From Bemisia tabaci (Eukaryota > Arthropoda > Insecta > Hemiptera > Aleyrodidae): a stretch of DNA of 64,000 nt. Positions 24,501 to 38,500 of the stretch are shown here, one piece after another. The number at the start of each line of letters is the position of its first letter. Position 1 is the first letter of the stretch. The stretch spans positions 22,067,313-22,131,312 of the forward strand of contig NC_092800.1 in the NCBI RefSeq assembly GCF_918797505.1. The letters are read 5' to 3'. The notes under the pieces are model-generated. The model was not told the origin of the DNA. It did no database searches and was given only the letters and a program-made list of their open reading frames with translations. The translations under genes were made by a program, and so were the position numbers.

Positions 24501-27500
24501 AAAAAAATATGTATTAAAGGAAAAAGTAATGTGTGTTTTGTAAATATGAAGGTGGTTCCGTATCAAATTTAATGATTTCCAAAGCACACGAATTTCTACA
24601 CAATTTCTTATAGCCTTTTATAAACAATGGTGAAAAAGTAACAGCCAGGCGATAAAGTGTAAAGCCCGGCGATAGGAACAAACTATAGCCCGGCTGCATA
24701 ATTTTTTATCGCTTCGTATAGCCCAACCGTCTGATTTTCTCCGCATTCTACAGCCAGCTATAGTATGATTTTCTGTAGCCTTCTTTAGCCAGCTATAATA
24801 ATTCCTATGGTATTTTGAAACGCTGCTCTTATTTGGGGGGGGGGGGTCGGGAGGTTGGAAACTTATAAATCTATCGTTTGCGGAACCAAAATTTTAGAAA
24901 GGTTAAAGATAGAAACACATTTCTTAGACATTTTTGATCGAGAGGATAATTCCTGTTGAAGAAAAACGAAAACAGAAGAGGAAGCGAAATTTTACGGGCT
25001 ATTTTTTTTGTAAATACACGGGAAAAATAGGGTAGTCGACACAACCAGCGGCTAATTAAAAATGCGCTAGCTACCGTGCGGTAGTTATCGTAACTACCGA
25101 ACAGTAGCTGGCGCATTTTTAACTAGCCGCTGGTTGTGTCGACTACCCTATTTTTTTTCCATGTAAGGTGCTACTAACTGTTTCATTGCAACTGTTATAG
25201 TTATTTTGGAGTGTTTAGAATAAGTGAATATGACCCAAAAGGTGCATATCGACGGTGAAACTACCAAACCACGTATCTCGGTTTGCGACGTCGCAGACTT
25301 CCTGTCATACTTTATTTTTTAAATGAAAAACTACTTAACGTCCAGTCTTGAAAATTTCTGTGATTTTTCCTCTTCGTGCGGAAAAAATTCTGTAAAATTT
25401 AAAGGAATAATATTGTTTGGTCTACTTCAACAAAATAAAATGTGAGCGTAGATTTTTAAACACCGCAAACGAGATACGTGGTTTGGTAGTTTCACCGTCG
25501 ATATATTTTTACTACGCTAATTGTTTTTTTGCCTTCAAATTCCAAGATAGGCCAGAAAGCCTACCCATGCATCAATACCCTCCCTCTCGGCTTTGCCTCT
25601 TGCGATGTCTGCGAGGCCTACCTCACATTAAGTTATGTAAAACTCCAACTCGATAGCTTAATCCTTTTTTATATAAATTTCTATAATTTATAATAAATCA
25701 ATGATTTTGGGGAAGCAATGCCACCGTATGGAACTAAGCGGAAGCTTTCTGGCTTTGAATCGCGTCTTAATAGTCGTGATGGTGATCATTGTAAATTAAC
25801 TTATTAACCAACTTACCGCAGACTGTATCCAATGCGGCCGGCATAAAGTACGGAAAAATATCTATCTCAGCGCCCGTTCCACAATGGCATTGAATGTTTT
25901 GGACGATGATATTTGCTCTTTCATTCATGACAGGCACGAAACTGGTTAGAATTTTGGGAGAAAAATAAGGAGCCAACGCTTTCCGGGTTCTCTTCCATTT
26001 ATCGACTGAAATGAACAATTAATAAAATCAAAGCCCATTCGTTTGCACTCAATATCTTGAAGGAGTTATAGGCAACGTACGGTGTCAATTACATACGTAT
26101 CTTCAAAAATAATAATGAGCCACTTAGGTCCGGAGCTATAAGCAGAGCCAGTACCCATTCTTCCGGCCAAATTACTCAAATTCCAACCTCAGCAATGCCA
26201 ACTTTCCGTTCCTTCCTGTCTGCTCCAACTTTAAAGGGTACTTTACCCCTTCTTCTTTCGAATTCTACCCTACCTTCCTTGCGTGCAATCCTGGACGCGA
26301 TTTTGGAACAATTAAGAGAAATTGTGAGGTGAAAATCATAAGATAACTACAAATATTACGGATGAACACATAATGGTCCTCATTCTACTTTTAACATTGG
26401 AATTACTGATTTTTTAATGTAAACATTTGCAATCGTATGCCCTTACCTGGCGCGGTACCCAGTCCAGTACCCACTGCTTTTTCAAGGAAGCCGTACAATG
26501 CATCTTTTTCTAAGGTTTTGGGACTGTTGAAAATAATCTGAAAGAATACATTAAATTTAAAAAAAAACACACACATATCCCTTTGAGAAAGAATACATAT
26601 CCTATATATTAAAATGCAAAGTTCCGAATCTTAGGGCATTAACTTTGAGAGAACCACCGGACCGATTCGCGTGATCTTTTTTTTAAATGAAAGCCCCTGA
26701 GCTGTAGATTTGCAGGCTGTGATCGTTTTTTCGATTTTCTCAAATTTTCTCCCATAATTTTCTCAAATTTTCTTCGACGCATTAAAACGGAGGTCCGAAT
26801 CTTTGGACGTTAACTTTGAGAGAACCACCGGACCGATTTGCATGATTTTTGTTTTAAATGAAAGCCTGTGATCTGTAGATTTGCAGGCTGTGATCGTTCT
26901 TTCGATTTTCTCAAATTGTCTTACTTTTATCGACGAGTGAACTTTAGCTGGGCTCAAATTTTCTCCTATTTATTCAGACTAAAGTCCGCATTTTGGGACA
27001 TTAACTTTGAGAGAACCACCGGACCGATTTGCATGGGGTTTTTTTTAAATGAAAGCTTCTGATCTGTAGATTTGCAGGCTGTAATTGTTTTTTCGATTTT
27101 CTCAAATTTTCTTACTTTTATCGACGAGTAAAGTTCAGCTGTTTCGAGCGGTCATCTGGCCGCTACCTGCTTGCCCGTCCCTAGATACCCCCTCTAGGGT
27201 CTCAGCCACCCCTCCCACCACGTTCTTTCGGCTATCTCCGTTTTCTTTCGCATAGCTTTCCTCCCACCAACCTCAAAGAGGGTTTGGGTCGCATTGTCGT
27301 TCGTCACTCACCACCCACATTCCGTCGCAATCTCTCGGCTACTCCGCTTCACCACTTCTTGATAGGCATCCTGGCGATTTGACTGACCCTGACTCATTAA
27401 CTGCAGCGGTGCGCACACGTATTGCTAACATGTATTGTTATGGACATTTCATTCTTATTTGTTCTTTTCTCTTTCCAAATTTGTTTCAAATTTGCTTGAT

Positions 27501-30500
27501 ACCTACTTCGTTTCTTCCTCTCTCTTTATTTTGTTGGTCGGTCGACTACGTTGATCGGCTTTTTGCTATTGAAAGCACATTAAGACTTCATGGATTTTCA
27601 ATATCATCATTTGATCTTCCGGAATTGCTTCCAATTGACCTGAATCTTCAAGGGTCGGAGCCTGACTCTCCTCCCCCTAAAACTATGATTCCATGATTTC
27701 TGCCGCTAACCCAGAGCAAAATCAAGTTATTTCTGAAATAATTAGTCTCATCCAAAATCCATCTTACACGTGTAATGCGATATTCATTGATGGTCCAGGA
27801 GGATCGGGAAAAACTTTCGTTTAAGAATGTCTTACTGCGTATTGTACAAAGGAAAACTTAGACGTCATCTCCGTTGCTTGGACAGGTTCCGCCACATCGT
27901 TGCTACCTAACGGTCGGCCGGTTCATAGCAAATTCAAAATTCCTTCGGTTCTGAATGAGAATTCTGTGTCGAGTCTGACGGTTAGCTCAAGAGAGGCTGA
28001 GACTATACGGAAAACAACGATCATTTTTTGGGGTGAAGCTCCCATGGTTATCACGCATGCTCTGGCACGCATCGACCGACTTCTTAGAGAATGGGTAATG
28101 ATATCCCTTTTTGAGGAAAAATTGTCGTCTAGGGTGGTGATTTTAGACAGGTTCCGCATGCTTCTCACCAAACATTGGTGCAAAATGCAATCAAATTCTC
28201 ACGACTTTGACCTCTTTTTAAAATCAGAAAACTTGCTCAAAATATGAGAACTTTGCAAGACGAAGCGGAGTTTGCAAAATTTTAACTCGAAATAGGTGAT
28301 GCTGTTTAACTTTCTGCTAAAAAAGGCCATACCGGAATTCATTGATTTACCGACAAGCAGTATTACTGAAACTGATATTATTACTGAAATTTATGGAAAA
28401 GATAGCTTCCTCATGTTCGAACGTAGATTTCACAAACTGCGCAATTCTGGCCCCTAAAAATAAGCATTGCAATGAAATTAACGACAAGGTTGTTGAAGTT
28501 CTTTCAGGTGTCTCTAAAACGTACTTCAGTGTTAACAGGCTCATCGTAGAGGAAGAGGGAGAGGCTCTCAATTTTCCCCTCGAATTCTTGGACAGTCTTA
28601 ATCTTAGTGGCTTACCACCGCATAAACTCACACTTTTGCGGAGGGAGTTTTTGTCATGTTTTTAAGAAACCTCAACGTTTCTAAAGGTTTATCGAATGGT
28701 ACCCGATTGATCGTCTGGAAACGTTAAGAAAATTGTCTTGATTTGCAGGTCATTTCCGGCGGGAAGGCCGGTGAAAGAATTTCACTGCCACGAATTGATT
28801 TGTCACCTGCAGACTCCTCTCTCCCTTTCTCTTTTAAGAGGCGACAATTTCCAATTCGCATTGCGTTCTGCATGACCATCATCAAAGCTAAGGGTCAAAC
28901 ACTGAAGCGAGTCGGCATTTATTTACCCCTAACAGTTTTTGGCCATGGTCAACTATATGTTGCACTCTCACGAGCTACATCGTACAAAAATTTTGAAGTC
29001 CAAATTCTTCCCAAAGGCAACCGTACAAAAAACATCGTGCACAAAGAGGTGCTTCGATCTTTTATAAATCCCAAAAGCCTCATAGTCATTAGAAAATTAT
29101 CAAAAAATAAAAATAAAAAAAAATTAAAAAATAACACAAAAAAAAGAAAAACTAATTTAGCGAGCTTTTTATAACATTTTTCGGTAGAATGGCAGTCCCC
29201 ACTCTGGAACGCAGAGAGGCAGTTAAATTCCTTGATCTTCTGCCGCAGAATCATCATCATTATTAAATCAAGAGTGGCGGTAGCCACCCCCGGTCGAGGA
29301 AAATGACGTCCTACTAAAGTCCCGATAACAAACGGGTGGCCGACACTCTTAGTCACAGGCAACTCCCTTAACTTGAAAATTGATTCGATTGCCATTCGAC
29401 TGCAGCCCAAACGACGGCTCGGATTCCTACGATCTTGGTGTCTACGGACGCATCTCAATTAGGACTACAAAGTGGAAGAGTTTCAATAAGATCCATTGAG
29501 TTTTCAAAAAGTTATAAGCACTTAATGACCCAAAACGACGAAAATTTTACTTTTCACTTTGCCGGGAAATTTGAATTTCAAGAATCCACGGTCCTGAGAA
29601 AGTCACTCAAACTCCGCGATAACGGTAAACCTTAGACCCATAAAAGTGGGTACCTAAAGAATCGCCATGTTACCGTGTCCACGGGTTTTTACAGTTTTTT
29701 AACATTCCTGGTGTTCTAAAAGAGAAATTACGGAAAATACGACTAAACTGCCCGTCATGACCATCTTTAACAACAGATTTCTCGCTTACCCGGCCGCAGA
29801 TCGTAATGGAGCCTATATAAAGGGCACTCCGTGAAGATGTGAGGATTTCATTTTGCCACATAAAAAAGCGCTTTATCTCACGGATAATCCAGCATCCGCT
29901 TACATCCTTCAAAATTTTAGCTATAATTTTTGAATTTAGAAAAAAACCAGTAATATAATGGTTCAACGCCATTGGTTCATTCTGTTCAGGTTCGTCCGAG
30001 TTTCGGGAACGAAATTCCTGTCGTCGTTATCAACCTCCATCTACTGTATTTATTTGTGAATAATGAACAGATTTAATTTAAAAGTTCAATTCATTTTAGA
30101 TCCTAACTAATATTACACACTTATATTATTACGCCCACTTTTATCCCGATACACCACTTCATTGGTTTCTTAAAAATCTCAAGTGATTTCTGGTCGGTCG
30201 TTACCAACCTCTTTAACTAGTACTAGTTGTGAATAGATTTACCTAATTTGGATAAGAGTTTAATTCTTCGTAGATGCTAACTACTATATGTACGTACTCT
30301 TATTATTACGTCTCACGTGTTCTACTGGAGCCCGATATACCTTAATTTCTCTTAAAATGTTCAAGTGATATCTTTATTTTATGATGTGACAAAATTTTAA
30401 GTGAGGTTATGTCGTCATGTTTATGTCAGTACCTGACCGAAAACCGAAGCGATAGACGTAATTCCGGTAAATTACGTCAAAGAAATTACACCGAAATTGT

Positions 30501-33500
30501 GCCAAACTCTCCAAAGGAAGCAGCATTTACATCACAGAATGTATTCTCACTACTAAAGTCTAAAAATTACTGGAATATGAGCCTCGGTCTTCACATGCGA
30601 CTGTCACTGAACTTCGACCAAAATTTATTCGCTCTATATCTTGCCATCAACCTATGTGCTCTGGAGTGATTATGCTTCTCTGAAGTGTATGTTATTTACA
30701 TTAAGAACATGTTTCCTTCATGATTTATCTTGGAATCCTCCTATCTCTTCTACCGTTCTTGTTACGCGCGGCTTGCGTACCTGAGTATGTGAGGCACAAT
30801 TCCATCCCTTTTCGGAACAGTTCAATCATAGGTCAACTGAATGTCACATAATCAAAGGTCTTTGACTGTGAGCATTTGCTCAAATTGGTTTCTTCTGAGT
30901 CTCTTTGATTTTGCGTCAGGAGTTGTTAGAAACATCATTTTGCCCAACTTTAGTAACAAGGTCTTTAATGAAAGGTATGTACTCGTATTATTCTCATAAT
31001 TTCATAAGTTGATGATGAAAACACAATGAAGGCTTCATTTTCTTGCATCGATTACCGTGTGAAATGGGTGCGTCCATTCTTCCTCCGTACAAAAGCGTAA
31101 CAGAATAAATTGCTTATCTGTTAAGAGGACTACAGTAGTAACATACGTAGGTGCCAGTTCCTACCTAGTTCCATTGGAATAAGTGCGATTGTGTCAATCA
31201 AGGCTGAATACAATATTAACAATTATCTTTTTATCCAGCCAGAAGTATGTCTTCATGATCCTTACTTTGTCTATGAGCCTTGCCTGATCGCATCAGCCCC
31301 AGTAAGTGAGAGGATACACCCACCTAAATCGGAATGGAAAGCTTTGTTTAAATCGCCGCCCCTCTTTCTTGCTGCTTATGTGAGGGGATAATCTCCACCC
31401 TGTTTAATGGATATTTAATCTCAGTTCTCTGTTTTAAATGAGGACCAGTTTGCTAGAGGGAGCCTCTGTGTCATTCACGTATTGAGTGTTTGTTTACATC
31501 AAGTCATAAGGTTATGTTTGCACCCACTTATTGCTATTTATACTTATTTATACTAGATGTGTTACTGAAGTATTATTCCATTTTGACCTAGCGAGTGCTT
31601 TCTAAGCTCAGCTCCCAGCATGTAATTACTCCAGTGAAACAGTGCACGTAAAATATCAGGTGTTCGGAGTTCAGTATTGACCTACCTAGTTTCTGCACCG
31701 CTAATCGTCCAAGGCTGAATGTGATTAGATCAATTGGTATCATTTATGAGAAGAAATGGAAAGCTCGCATATCACCTTCCATATATTAACTAAATGCTCT
31801 TATCAAGAGATTGCCGTTTCGGTTGATGTCTGTCAGTGAACCTTAAAAACTCAAGGAAACTAAGAGGTAAATTTTGCAATATTTTATCCTTAAAATGCCT
31901 GTATTACGACCAAATACTTTCTTCGTGGCTATTGCATTTTTTAAAATAACTTAAGGCACTACCTATGTGGGCAAGTATATGATTTGACAAATTTTATGGT
32001 GAAGCGATATTATTCGAAATTAATCCAAGAGAAAGACAAGCTATTTCATTGCATGCGCAGGTATTTTTTTGCAATGGCCGATACTTAATAAGGTCAGTGA
32101 GAAATTCTCTTAATAGGTATTCATTGTCAGAACCTGCAGCCTGATTGTCGAAATTGTGTGTTTCTCGGGTAGACATAGATGACATAGGTCAAAAGGCGGT
32201 ACGTGATTGGTCGACGCTATGTCTTGTCGCTGTTTTGTCGTGCCTCTGATGGGTGGAACCCTAGACAAGCTAAAGGCATCTCTTAAGTTTCTGCCAGTAT
32301 GTTGTCCATTCCACCAGACAAAGGCACGATAAAGCAGCGATAAGACATATTTGATCAATAACGCTCCACCTTTTAACCAATGTCATCTGTGTCTACCTTT
32401 CAAACACAAACTTTCAACAATCAGGCTGCTGGCACCCTCAAGTTAGGAAGATCATCTTATGCGATAAGTATGCCTGTTGCCAAATTTTCAATGACAAATT
32501 AAGTATTCAGGGGAAATGAAAATATTTCTCATTTCATTGCAATCATCGACAATTTTTCTTTTACAATGCTCCTTAGAGTATGGTGTACCTAGAGTCTGTA
32601 GGAACAAAGTTTGGATGTTTGGATGCTCTAAAGAATAATAATCCCAAAAGTCATGAAAATACCTAGCTGGTTTAAAGTCATGCCACACCAAATAGACTCA
32701 TTTTGGTAAAATTTGTGCTCTACTACTTCATTCACTGGTTGTTTCATGAATAATTCATCATTCCATATAGAGTACCTATGATTTATAAGGCAACGCTCTC
32801 ATGAATTTCCATTATCATCTGATAGGTTGCTGAGTGATGAAATTCAGTATCGAAAAACTTGCTGCTAGCATTAATACAAACATAGGTGCGCTTAAGAGGG
32901 ATGATGTGCGTAGTTGAAACAAATGAGCAAAATTATTTTATCACTTGGAATAAGCTTACAGTGTAATGCCTATGACAATAAGTTATACTCTTTTTCCATT
33001 AATTTTCTCACGCAGGTAAATGACAACTCGATAGCTATTTAACCCCTCCCCCTCCCCTGTCACCCTTTTCCTGTGAGCCTTTCCAATAGGTACTGATACA
33101 TTTGACTACCTTAGGTAGCCCCACTACTTTCAACTACCTATTTCCAGACTGATCACAAAGTCAGTGGGTGCTATTAAAATTTCCGCTGAATGTGTTAGTG
33201 CTTTAGCAGATGTTGTTTACTTTCCATTCATTCAGGATTTTCAATTAGCCAATAGTACCTACTTAATATTTTATGGCCACACCTTTCTCCATTCAAAAAC
33301 GAGCTGATATAAACTACAAAAACCCTCAAAAACATTTTCGGGCAAAAAATCCGGTCGAGGAAATTGACGTGTTACATCTTATTAACCAAAAACATTCCCT
33401 TTCACCCCTCCAAGAAGGTTGATAAATCTAAGTAAGTAACTATGAGATGGCAAAAAGCTCTCTTAAATTCTCAGGGTCCATCAAGGCCACATATGTCCAA

Positions 33501-35453
33501 AAACTTACTCTATACTATGGTTTAAAAAAAAGAAACAAAAAATAATCCCTTAACAATAAGAAAATTTAAAAAAAAAAACAAAAACAAAAACCGATTATGT
33601 GGTTCACAGATATGTACATAAATCCTTCGAATGAACTTGAAATCACAAAATCGGTCGAGAAAATTTAAATGAATTTTCTCCTTCAATTATGAGTTCCGCA
33701 ACAAGCACGACTCGCTTGAAGCTTTCCATACACGAGCCGCAAGAAACTAATTTCTTCTTTCTTACCTACTGATTGTGAGGAGAGCGGGAGCATTTACTTT
33801 TTCCTTCATTTATACAGGATGCAACAAGCATGACTCTTGCGTTTGCAGAAACCCTTTCATTAAGGAGATCGCGAGAGCCTTTACCGCGTTCATTTCCAAA
33901 AGGGATTACTCCAGAATTTCATGCATTTTAATAATTTAAACGATTCATCTGTTCTTCTCTTCTCTCCTTCTGTCCATTGACAGAGATACACAATTTTTCC
34001 GACTCACTGACGCGACCGGCTCGATGCGTAAACAAGTGTGGATTACCTCTAAGGTATAAAAAAAAAAAAAAAAAAAAAAAAATCAGAATAACACTTACAT
34101 CACAGCATGGGTGTGAGTTTTCTTATGTCGAAACTTAATTCAATTTTTTTAAGTAACTCCTCTTGTCAAATGGGACCCCATTTCGTGAAAATGAAAAAAA
34201 GGAAAAGTAAACGAAAACTTTTAGCCTTCTCACCATCCAAATCATATGGTAAGCTTACAGTAAAAGCAACCATGATTTAGATGCAGCGAAGTTAATCGAA
34301 AGAGTCTGAAATGTACCTATGTGGTAAAATGGGTCCACTGGTAAAACTGAAACTGGCGTCAGGGATAAAAAGGCACCGTTTCACTGAGAGCATCGAGCCG
34401 GTCGCGTCAGTGAGTCGGAAAAATTGTGTATCTCTGTCAATGGACAGAAGGAGAGAAGAGAAGAACAGATGAATCGTTTAAATTATTAAAATGCATGAAA
34501 TTCTGGAGTAATCCCTTTTGGAAATGAACGCGGTAAAGGCTCTCGCGATCTCCTTAATGAAAGGGTTTCTGCAAACGCAAGAGTCATGCTTGTTGCATCC
34601 TGTATAAATGAAGGAAAAAGTAAATGCTCCCGCTCTCCTCACAATCAGTAGGTAAGAAAGAAGAAATTAGTTTCTTGCGGCTCGTGTATGGAAAGCTTCA
34701 AGCGAGTCGTGCTTGTTGCGGAACTCATAATTGAAGGAGAAAATTCATTTAAATTTTCTCGACCGATTTTGTGATTTCAAGTTCATTCGAAGGATTTATG
34801 TACATATCTGTGAACCACATAATCGGTTTTTGTTTTTGTTTTTTTTTTTAAATTTTCTTATTGTTAAGGGATTATTTTTTGTTTCTTTTTTTTAAACCAT
34901 AAGTATAGAGTAAGTTTTTGGACATATGTGGCCTTGATGAACCCTGAGAATTTAAGAGAGCTTTTTGCCATCTCATAGTTACTTACTTAGATTTATCAAC
35001 CTTCTTGGAGGGGTGAAAGGGAATGTTTTTGGTTAATAAGATGTAACACGTCAATTTCCTCGACCGGATTTTTTGCCCGAAAATGTTTTTGAGGGTTTTT
35101 GTAGTTTTAGATTCAACTAATCGCTCCGATTCCAAATAAGCTACTGCACCACCATTGCTAGCTGTGGAGGGCGCCCGTAGGGCGCCCGGAGCAGCTAGTA
35201 TTTAAATTAAAATGCCTCGCTGGAAACTTTTTTTAAATTAAAACTAGAATTCTGAAGAAGAAATATTGGGAGAGAAGACTCTCTAACTTCCAACACGAAT
35301 GAGCGACTCTAATAAATATATGGCTTTCAAACCAAAGTTCTGAGTTATCATGAGATCATCATCGCACGCCGCGCCGTGTTTCATAAACGAAAGAGGAATG
35401 TATGCACTTTTGCCGAGTTATGGAATAAAGGCGGGCAACTCTGTTAAATCCTC

Positions 35454-35503
<50 letters not shown>

Positions 35504-38500
35504 TACTGACACTTCTAAAATAACGAAGACTTTAGGTTCTAGCATTTCAGGTGTTCCCCTTTGTTGAGAACTACGTAATGGTCGTTGTTTATGGTAATCT
35601 CACGGTTTGATTGAGCTCTTTTTTCAGAAGTTTGCGGCTGATATCCATGGATTTTGAAGTGTGTACTCATACGTGAACATGTACTCATAATGTACTCATG
35701 AAGTTGAGAATTCAGTCAAATACCCCGCCCCCCCTTCCGTAACATTTCGTCGCTCCTCTGGTGTAAAGGTGTATCTCAATTTCGGTAAGAGCGCCAGAAA
35801 ATATGGATTTTTATGTACAGCCGGGCTCACGTAGAAATACACCCTTAGGTTACCCTTAGGGCGTAGACATACGCCCTTAGGTTAGAGGAGCAACGATTTC
35901 CGTAAAGGGAACGCGGTGGCTCTCGTGGTTAAACTGCGAGTAAAACATCCCGCTTAAGTTGTCTCATCAAATACCAAAGAATTTTCTTTTCCGAGGAAGT
36001 AGTGCAATTTGGTAAATTTTGTTCCCTACTCGACTGAAATACCTTAACTTGATAAGTCCATAAAAAAACTGTCGATAATACATCAAAATTCCCTCACTTT
36101 CGAGAAACAAGCATTTCAATTTTTAAATATGTGTGCGGCTGTGCAGCTTTAAATTAATCCATAAGTCACAAACCTTAACTGTGTTTCAAATGGATGAAAT
36201 CATTGAATTTCAACAAATGTTTATCTCAAATTACTCATTGGTTGGCTGTTTTTAAACTTAAGTTTGCCTTAATTTATTCAGCACCTTTATGAATATTCTC
36301 ACCTGAAGATCCTCTGGTTTTGTGATGAACACGCACAGTTTTCCTCCGAGCCACAATCTGAATGGTGACTTGTATGTTTTACTAAGATGACGCAGGTTCC
36401 ATAGAATATCTAAAAATTTCCAACATATGAATGTCTCCTCAATTAATAATAAATAAAAATAATAATTACAGAATTGACACAAATTATGAACATCAGAAAC
36501 TGGAAAATGTAGTCGGTTATAATTTAGTTGTACTCCGCTTTAAAGTTGTATCGAATGCATGTAACATATATATTCGTAAGTACTGAGCTTTGGTTGCAAA
36601 TTAACTCTTCCAATGTAGCTCTAATAATTCTCTGGCTAGGTCATGACCTAAGATAATCTTTCCACATTTGTTGTAAACTCAGCCATCTTCAAAACTTCTG
36701 GGGAACATTGAGGTTTAAGCTGTGATCTTCGACACCTACCGTTTTTCAATGCTAAAGCAGGTTATAACGTTTGGGTGAAAAAATCTGTGGATATTATTAA
36801 ATGAGTGATCTTGCAGGGAGAAATGGGCTTTCGTTTTCAAAATCAAACTTGAGACGATTGTAGACATTTTCGCACAAATCTCAACTAAAAATATTGAGCC
36901 TAATCGAAGTCATAACAATTAGAAGTTTACTGTTTAGAGAACTTGGTTTTCAGAAAAAGCTATTAATATTAGCGGCTCTGGTGCTTGCACTAGAGCTGCT
37001 ATTCCGGACGGTCCCAGCTGGGGAGTATCAATGCAGCATGTTACATTGTAGAGACCGCGCGTTGGTTGATGGGAATCGCGCCATTTTCGGCTATGTTCCT
37101 TGTCATGACTTTATTTTATTGCATACTGTTTTATTGTTAGTCAATGCTATGTTGTGTATTGTATTTTTGGAATCATGGTGATACAGTCAACAATTCAAAA
37201 CTTGTTTGTGCTTTTATCTCGTGATGGAAAAAATGTACTTTACGTTCAAAATTTGAAAATTTGAATTTTAAAGTTTTCGCGGTTAAGGAAGCTTTAACCA
37301 CTGGGTTGGAGCTTCCTAGTCATTTACTCGATATCAGCTGATAGCAAACAAAGGTTACCAGGGAAACCGTAAACGTCTAACAACTATCGTGGCCATTGGG
37401 GCGATTATTGAAATGATATCGACTTTATGTCGCCGCTTACGACAGGACATAGCCCTATCTTAACTGTGTAATATATCGCAATTCGATATTGTTTTGATTT
37501 TTAAAAGGAGCAATTCATTCATACAGTTCCGATAAGTTTTGGCGAACGGGCCCTTAGCCTGCTTAGTACGTATAATCCCAAAACGCAGGAAAATAGATTG
37601 TAGGAAAATATTTGCATCGGAAAATCGTAACAATTTTCCCCTAGATGTCTTCCATTCCGGGTACATATTTATTGAAAACGGCGAATTTTTCAACAGTCCT
37701 ATTTTTATCTACAACATCTAAGTGGCCCTTCATAATCATTTAATTTTGGCCCCTGGCCAGAAAAAGGTCCGGAAATTGCAGTGATTTTGCCGAAAATGCT
37801 GAAGTAAGTAAATTTGGGCATTTTTTTTCCTTCTTCAAACTCTGTGGAGAAGCACTTCTCCTCCAGTACATCTATTTTTTTACTTATCTCTCGCAAGGTA
37901 CATTTACAGAAGGTGTGTTCCAGTATTAACAGTTCAGATTCGTTGTTTTTTTATTATAACGCTTATTTCGGAAAGCAATTATTACATTGTTCAATTCTAC
38001 TGACTTTCAACACTCGATTATACTCCCGGCAAATTCTGCAGCAGCGTTTCAAATGTTGACTCTAATGCTTCCAACAGCCATCCGATGTCTAAGAGTTTAT
38101 TCCTAGATTTAGGGATTTTCCGGAATTTCCAGGGATTTAGGGATTTTTCAGGAAATCTAGGGATTTTTTTTTGATGAGGTAAAGTTACCAAAAATCAACT
38201 TTTTAACCTCAATTCTAGCTTCGACAATCGAAAACATTTTTTCATCTATATTTTGTAGGCCTTTTTGGCAACACTATTTTCCCCGCAAATAAGCCGGAAA
38301 TTAAAACGATTGCGTCCTTCGATGTACTTGACATTCAACTGCATTCAACCTGTTAATAATAAGAAATCAACTAATATTCTTTCATTTTATTGGTCTGGAT
38401 TAGCACTGCTTTCAGAGAGCGCCAAAATTCAAACGAGCCAATCAGATTTAAATATTGCAAATCGCTACATCGAATGACATCATGATTCTTCATAAAAAAA

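Larger units (their letters stand above)
26600..35198 (+). mobile_element. Helitron, 8.6 kb, decayed
   Basis: The left end is TCCTATATATTAAAATG, preceded by A. The right end is a GC-rich hairpin GGGCGCCCGTAGGGCGCCC, then GGAGCAGCTAG, followed by T. A 5' TC, a 3' CTAG about ten bases after a hairpin, and insertion between A and T are the accepted Helitron hallmarks. The plus strand encodes pieces of a PIF1-type helicase (27379-29050) but no HUH Rep domain was found, so the element is broken and cannot move on its own. It also contains a three-copy repeat near its start, a diverged tandem duplication (about 30.0-30.4 kb), a foldback MITE (32136-32430) and a long inverted repeat (33311-35107). 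It lies in gene B intron 2. Confidence 0.88.

Noticed and set aside
28949..29458. 169-codon minus-strand frame in the Helitron
   Set aside because: Antisense to the helicase C-terminal motifs; low-complexity F/L-rich stretch from an A-rich region.
34059..34081. A-run as a retroposon tail
   Set aside because: It lies in the loop of the inverted repeat with no upstream retroposon body or target duplication.
35920..35975. tRNA-Ser-like A box (GTGGCTCTCGTGGTTAA)
   Set aside because: No B box or pairing acceptor stem follows.
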